Shown here: piece after piece, positions 6,098 through 6,420 of the stretch
Layout of the letters: the number at the start of each line of letters is the position of its first letter
Position numbering within the stretch: position 1 is the first letter of the stretch
DNA from: an uncultured Carnobacterium sp.
Lineage (GTDB): Bacteria > Bacillota > Bacilli > Lactobacillales > Aerococcaceae
NCBI GenBank assembly: GCA_937923125.1
Contig: CALALK010000107.1
Location: 1 to 6,420 of the forward strand
Direction: 5' to 3'
Length of the DNA: 6,420 bases
Notes under the pieces: generated by a model
The model's database searches: none
What the model saw: the letters and a program-made list of their open reading frames with translations, nothing else
Told to the model about the DNA's origin: nothing
Made by a program: the position numbers and the translations under genes

Positions 6098-6101
6098 GGA
6101 G
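6096..6101 (+). promoter_or_regulatory. Shine-Dalgarno AAGGAG that sets the last gene's start
   Basis: AAGGAG overlaps the DUF454 stop codon and lies 8 nt before the ATG at 6110. The alternative GTG at 6101 begins inside this ribosome site, so it cannot be the start. Confidence 0.85.
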
Positions 6102-6109
6102 TGTTTCAG

Positions 6110-6361
6110 ATGGTTAAGAAGTTTAAGGCTTTAATAGAAGATTATAAAGTGACAAGAAATGAAAACGAAGATTTTGTCTGGTGGTATGTGCAACGAGTAG
6201 CGCCATTTAATTTTCGCTATGTGATTGCAGTGGTGTTAGTGCTATGCATTGCAGCTATTTATTTAAATATTAGATACGCGCTCACAACGGTGCTCGTTTT
6301 ATGGATTATTGCGGCTGCAATTACCATCGCAGAAAAAGTTTATCGAAAACGAAAACAATAA
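6110..6361 (+). CDS. Small two-helix membrane protein of unknown function
   Basis: An 83-residue protein with no family I can name. A charged N-terminal region (1-20) leads into an aromatic patch, DFVWWYVQRVAPFNF (21-35), that would lie at the membrane interface. Two hydrophobic helices follow at about 36-53 and 55-74, joined by a tight turn (NIR), then a strongly basic end, EKVYRKRKQ. Positive charges at both outer ends place both termini in the cytoplasm. The layout mirrors the first gene of the operon (soluble charged N-terminus, helical hairpin, charged tail), but I see no clear residue-level similarity between the two. The start is the ATG with AAGGAG 8 nt upstream; the in-frame GTG at 6101 is rejected. 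It is the last gene of the operon, followed by a strong terminator. Confidence 0.82.
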   Translation: MVKKFKALIEDYKVTRNENEDFVWWYVQRVAPFNFRYVIAVVLVLCIAAIYLNIRYALTTVLVLWIIAAAITIAEKVYRKRKQ

Positions 6362-6371
6362 TAGGATAACC

Positions 6372-6407
6372 AAAAGAATCTAGTTTACGCTAGGTTCTTT
6401 TTTTTTT
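6372..6407 (+). terminator. Strong intrinsic terminator of the membrane operon
   Basis: 12-bp stem AAAAGAATCTAG (6372-6383) and CTAGGTTCTTTT (6390-6401) with one T-G wobble and a TTTACG loop, followed by an unbroken run of ten T (6398-6407). It begins 10 nt after the last stop codon. Confidence 0.95.
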
Positions 6408-6420
6408 ACCTATCCTTAGG

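Noticed and set aside
6101..6109. GTG at 6101 as the start of the last membrane gene
   Set aside because: The G of this codon is part of the AAGGAG ribosome site that serves the ATG at 6110.

Overview
The window looks like chromosomal DNA of a low-to-moderate GC member of the Bacillota, most likely a Lactobacillales relative (Carnobacteriaceae/Enterococcaceae-like). The reasons are AGGAGG-type ribosome binding sites, compact hairpin-plus-T terminators, a recG-plsX gene order, and proteins close to Bacillus YugG (AlaR) and YugH (AlaT). This placement is an inference from remembered protein families, not from a search. All genes are on the + strand, in four transcription blocks separated by clear intrinsic terminators.

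Block 1 (1-3065) holds the 3' portion of recG, cut by the left edge, and plsX, 36 nt downstream with no room for a separate promoter apart from possible sites inside recG. It ends in a 9-bp hairpin terminator. RecG remodels stalled replication forks. PlsX makes the acyl-phosphate that starts phosphatidic acid synthesis. They are neighbours by genome history rather than by pathway.

Block 2 (about 3084-4890) is an alanine-metabolism operon: an Lrp/AsnC-family regulator (AlaR/YugG type) overlapping by ATGA with a class I PLP aminotransferase (AlaT/YugH type). The 5' region is rich in repeats: a tandem 10-bp TTCTTnnGAA element where the -35 should be, an 11-bp direct repeat on both sides of the promoter, and a small hairpin touching the Shine-Dalgarno. 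This fits autoregulation by the Lrp-family protein, but no binding has been shown.

Block 3 (about 4928-5367) is a single gene for a 109-residue predicted soluble helical protein that I cannot assign to a family. Its DNA is strikingly AT-rich (85 G+C in the 300 bases 4981-5280, about 28%, by hand count), against 40-58% in sampled recG lines. It has its own weak promoter and its own terminator.

Block 4 (5394-6407) is a tight operon of three small membrane proteins: a two-helix protein starting with TTG, a DUF454/YbaN-family protein, and a second two-helix protein. It has a good extended -10 promoter and a strong terminator. Its function is unknown, and it is the best candidate in the window for something undescribed. 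No tRNA, rRNA, CRISPR array, insertion sequence or prophage feature was seen. No stretch over 300 bases lacks a gene.
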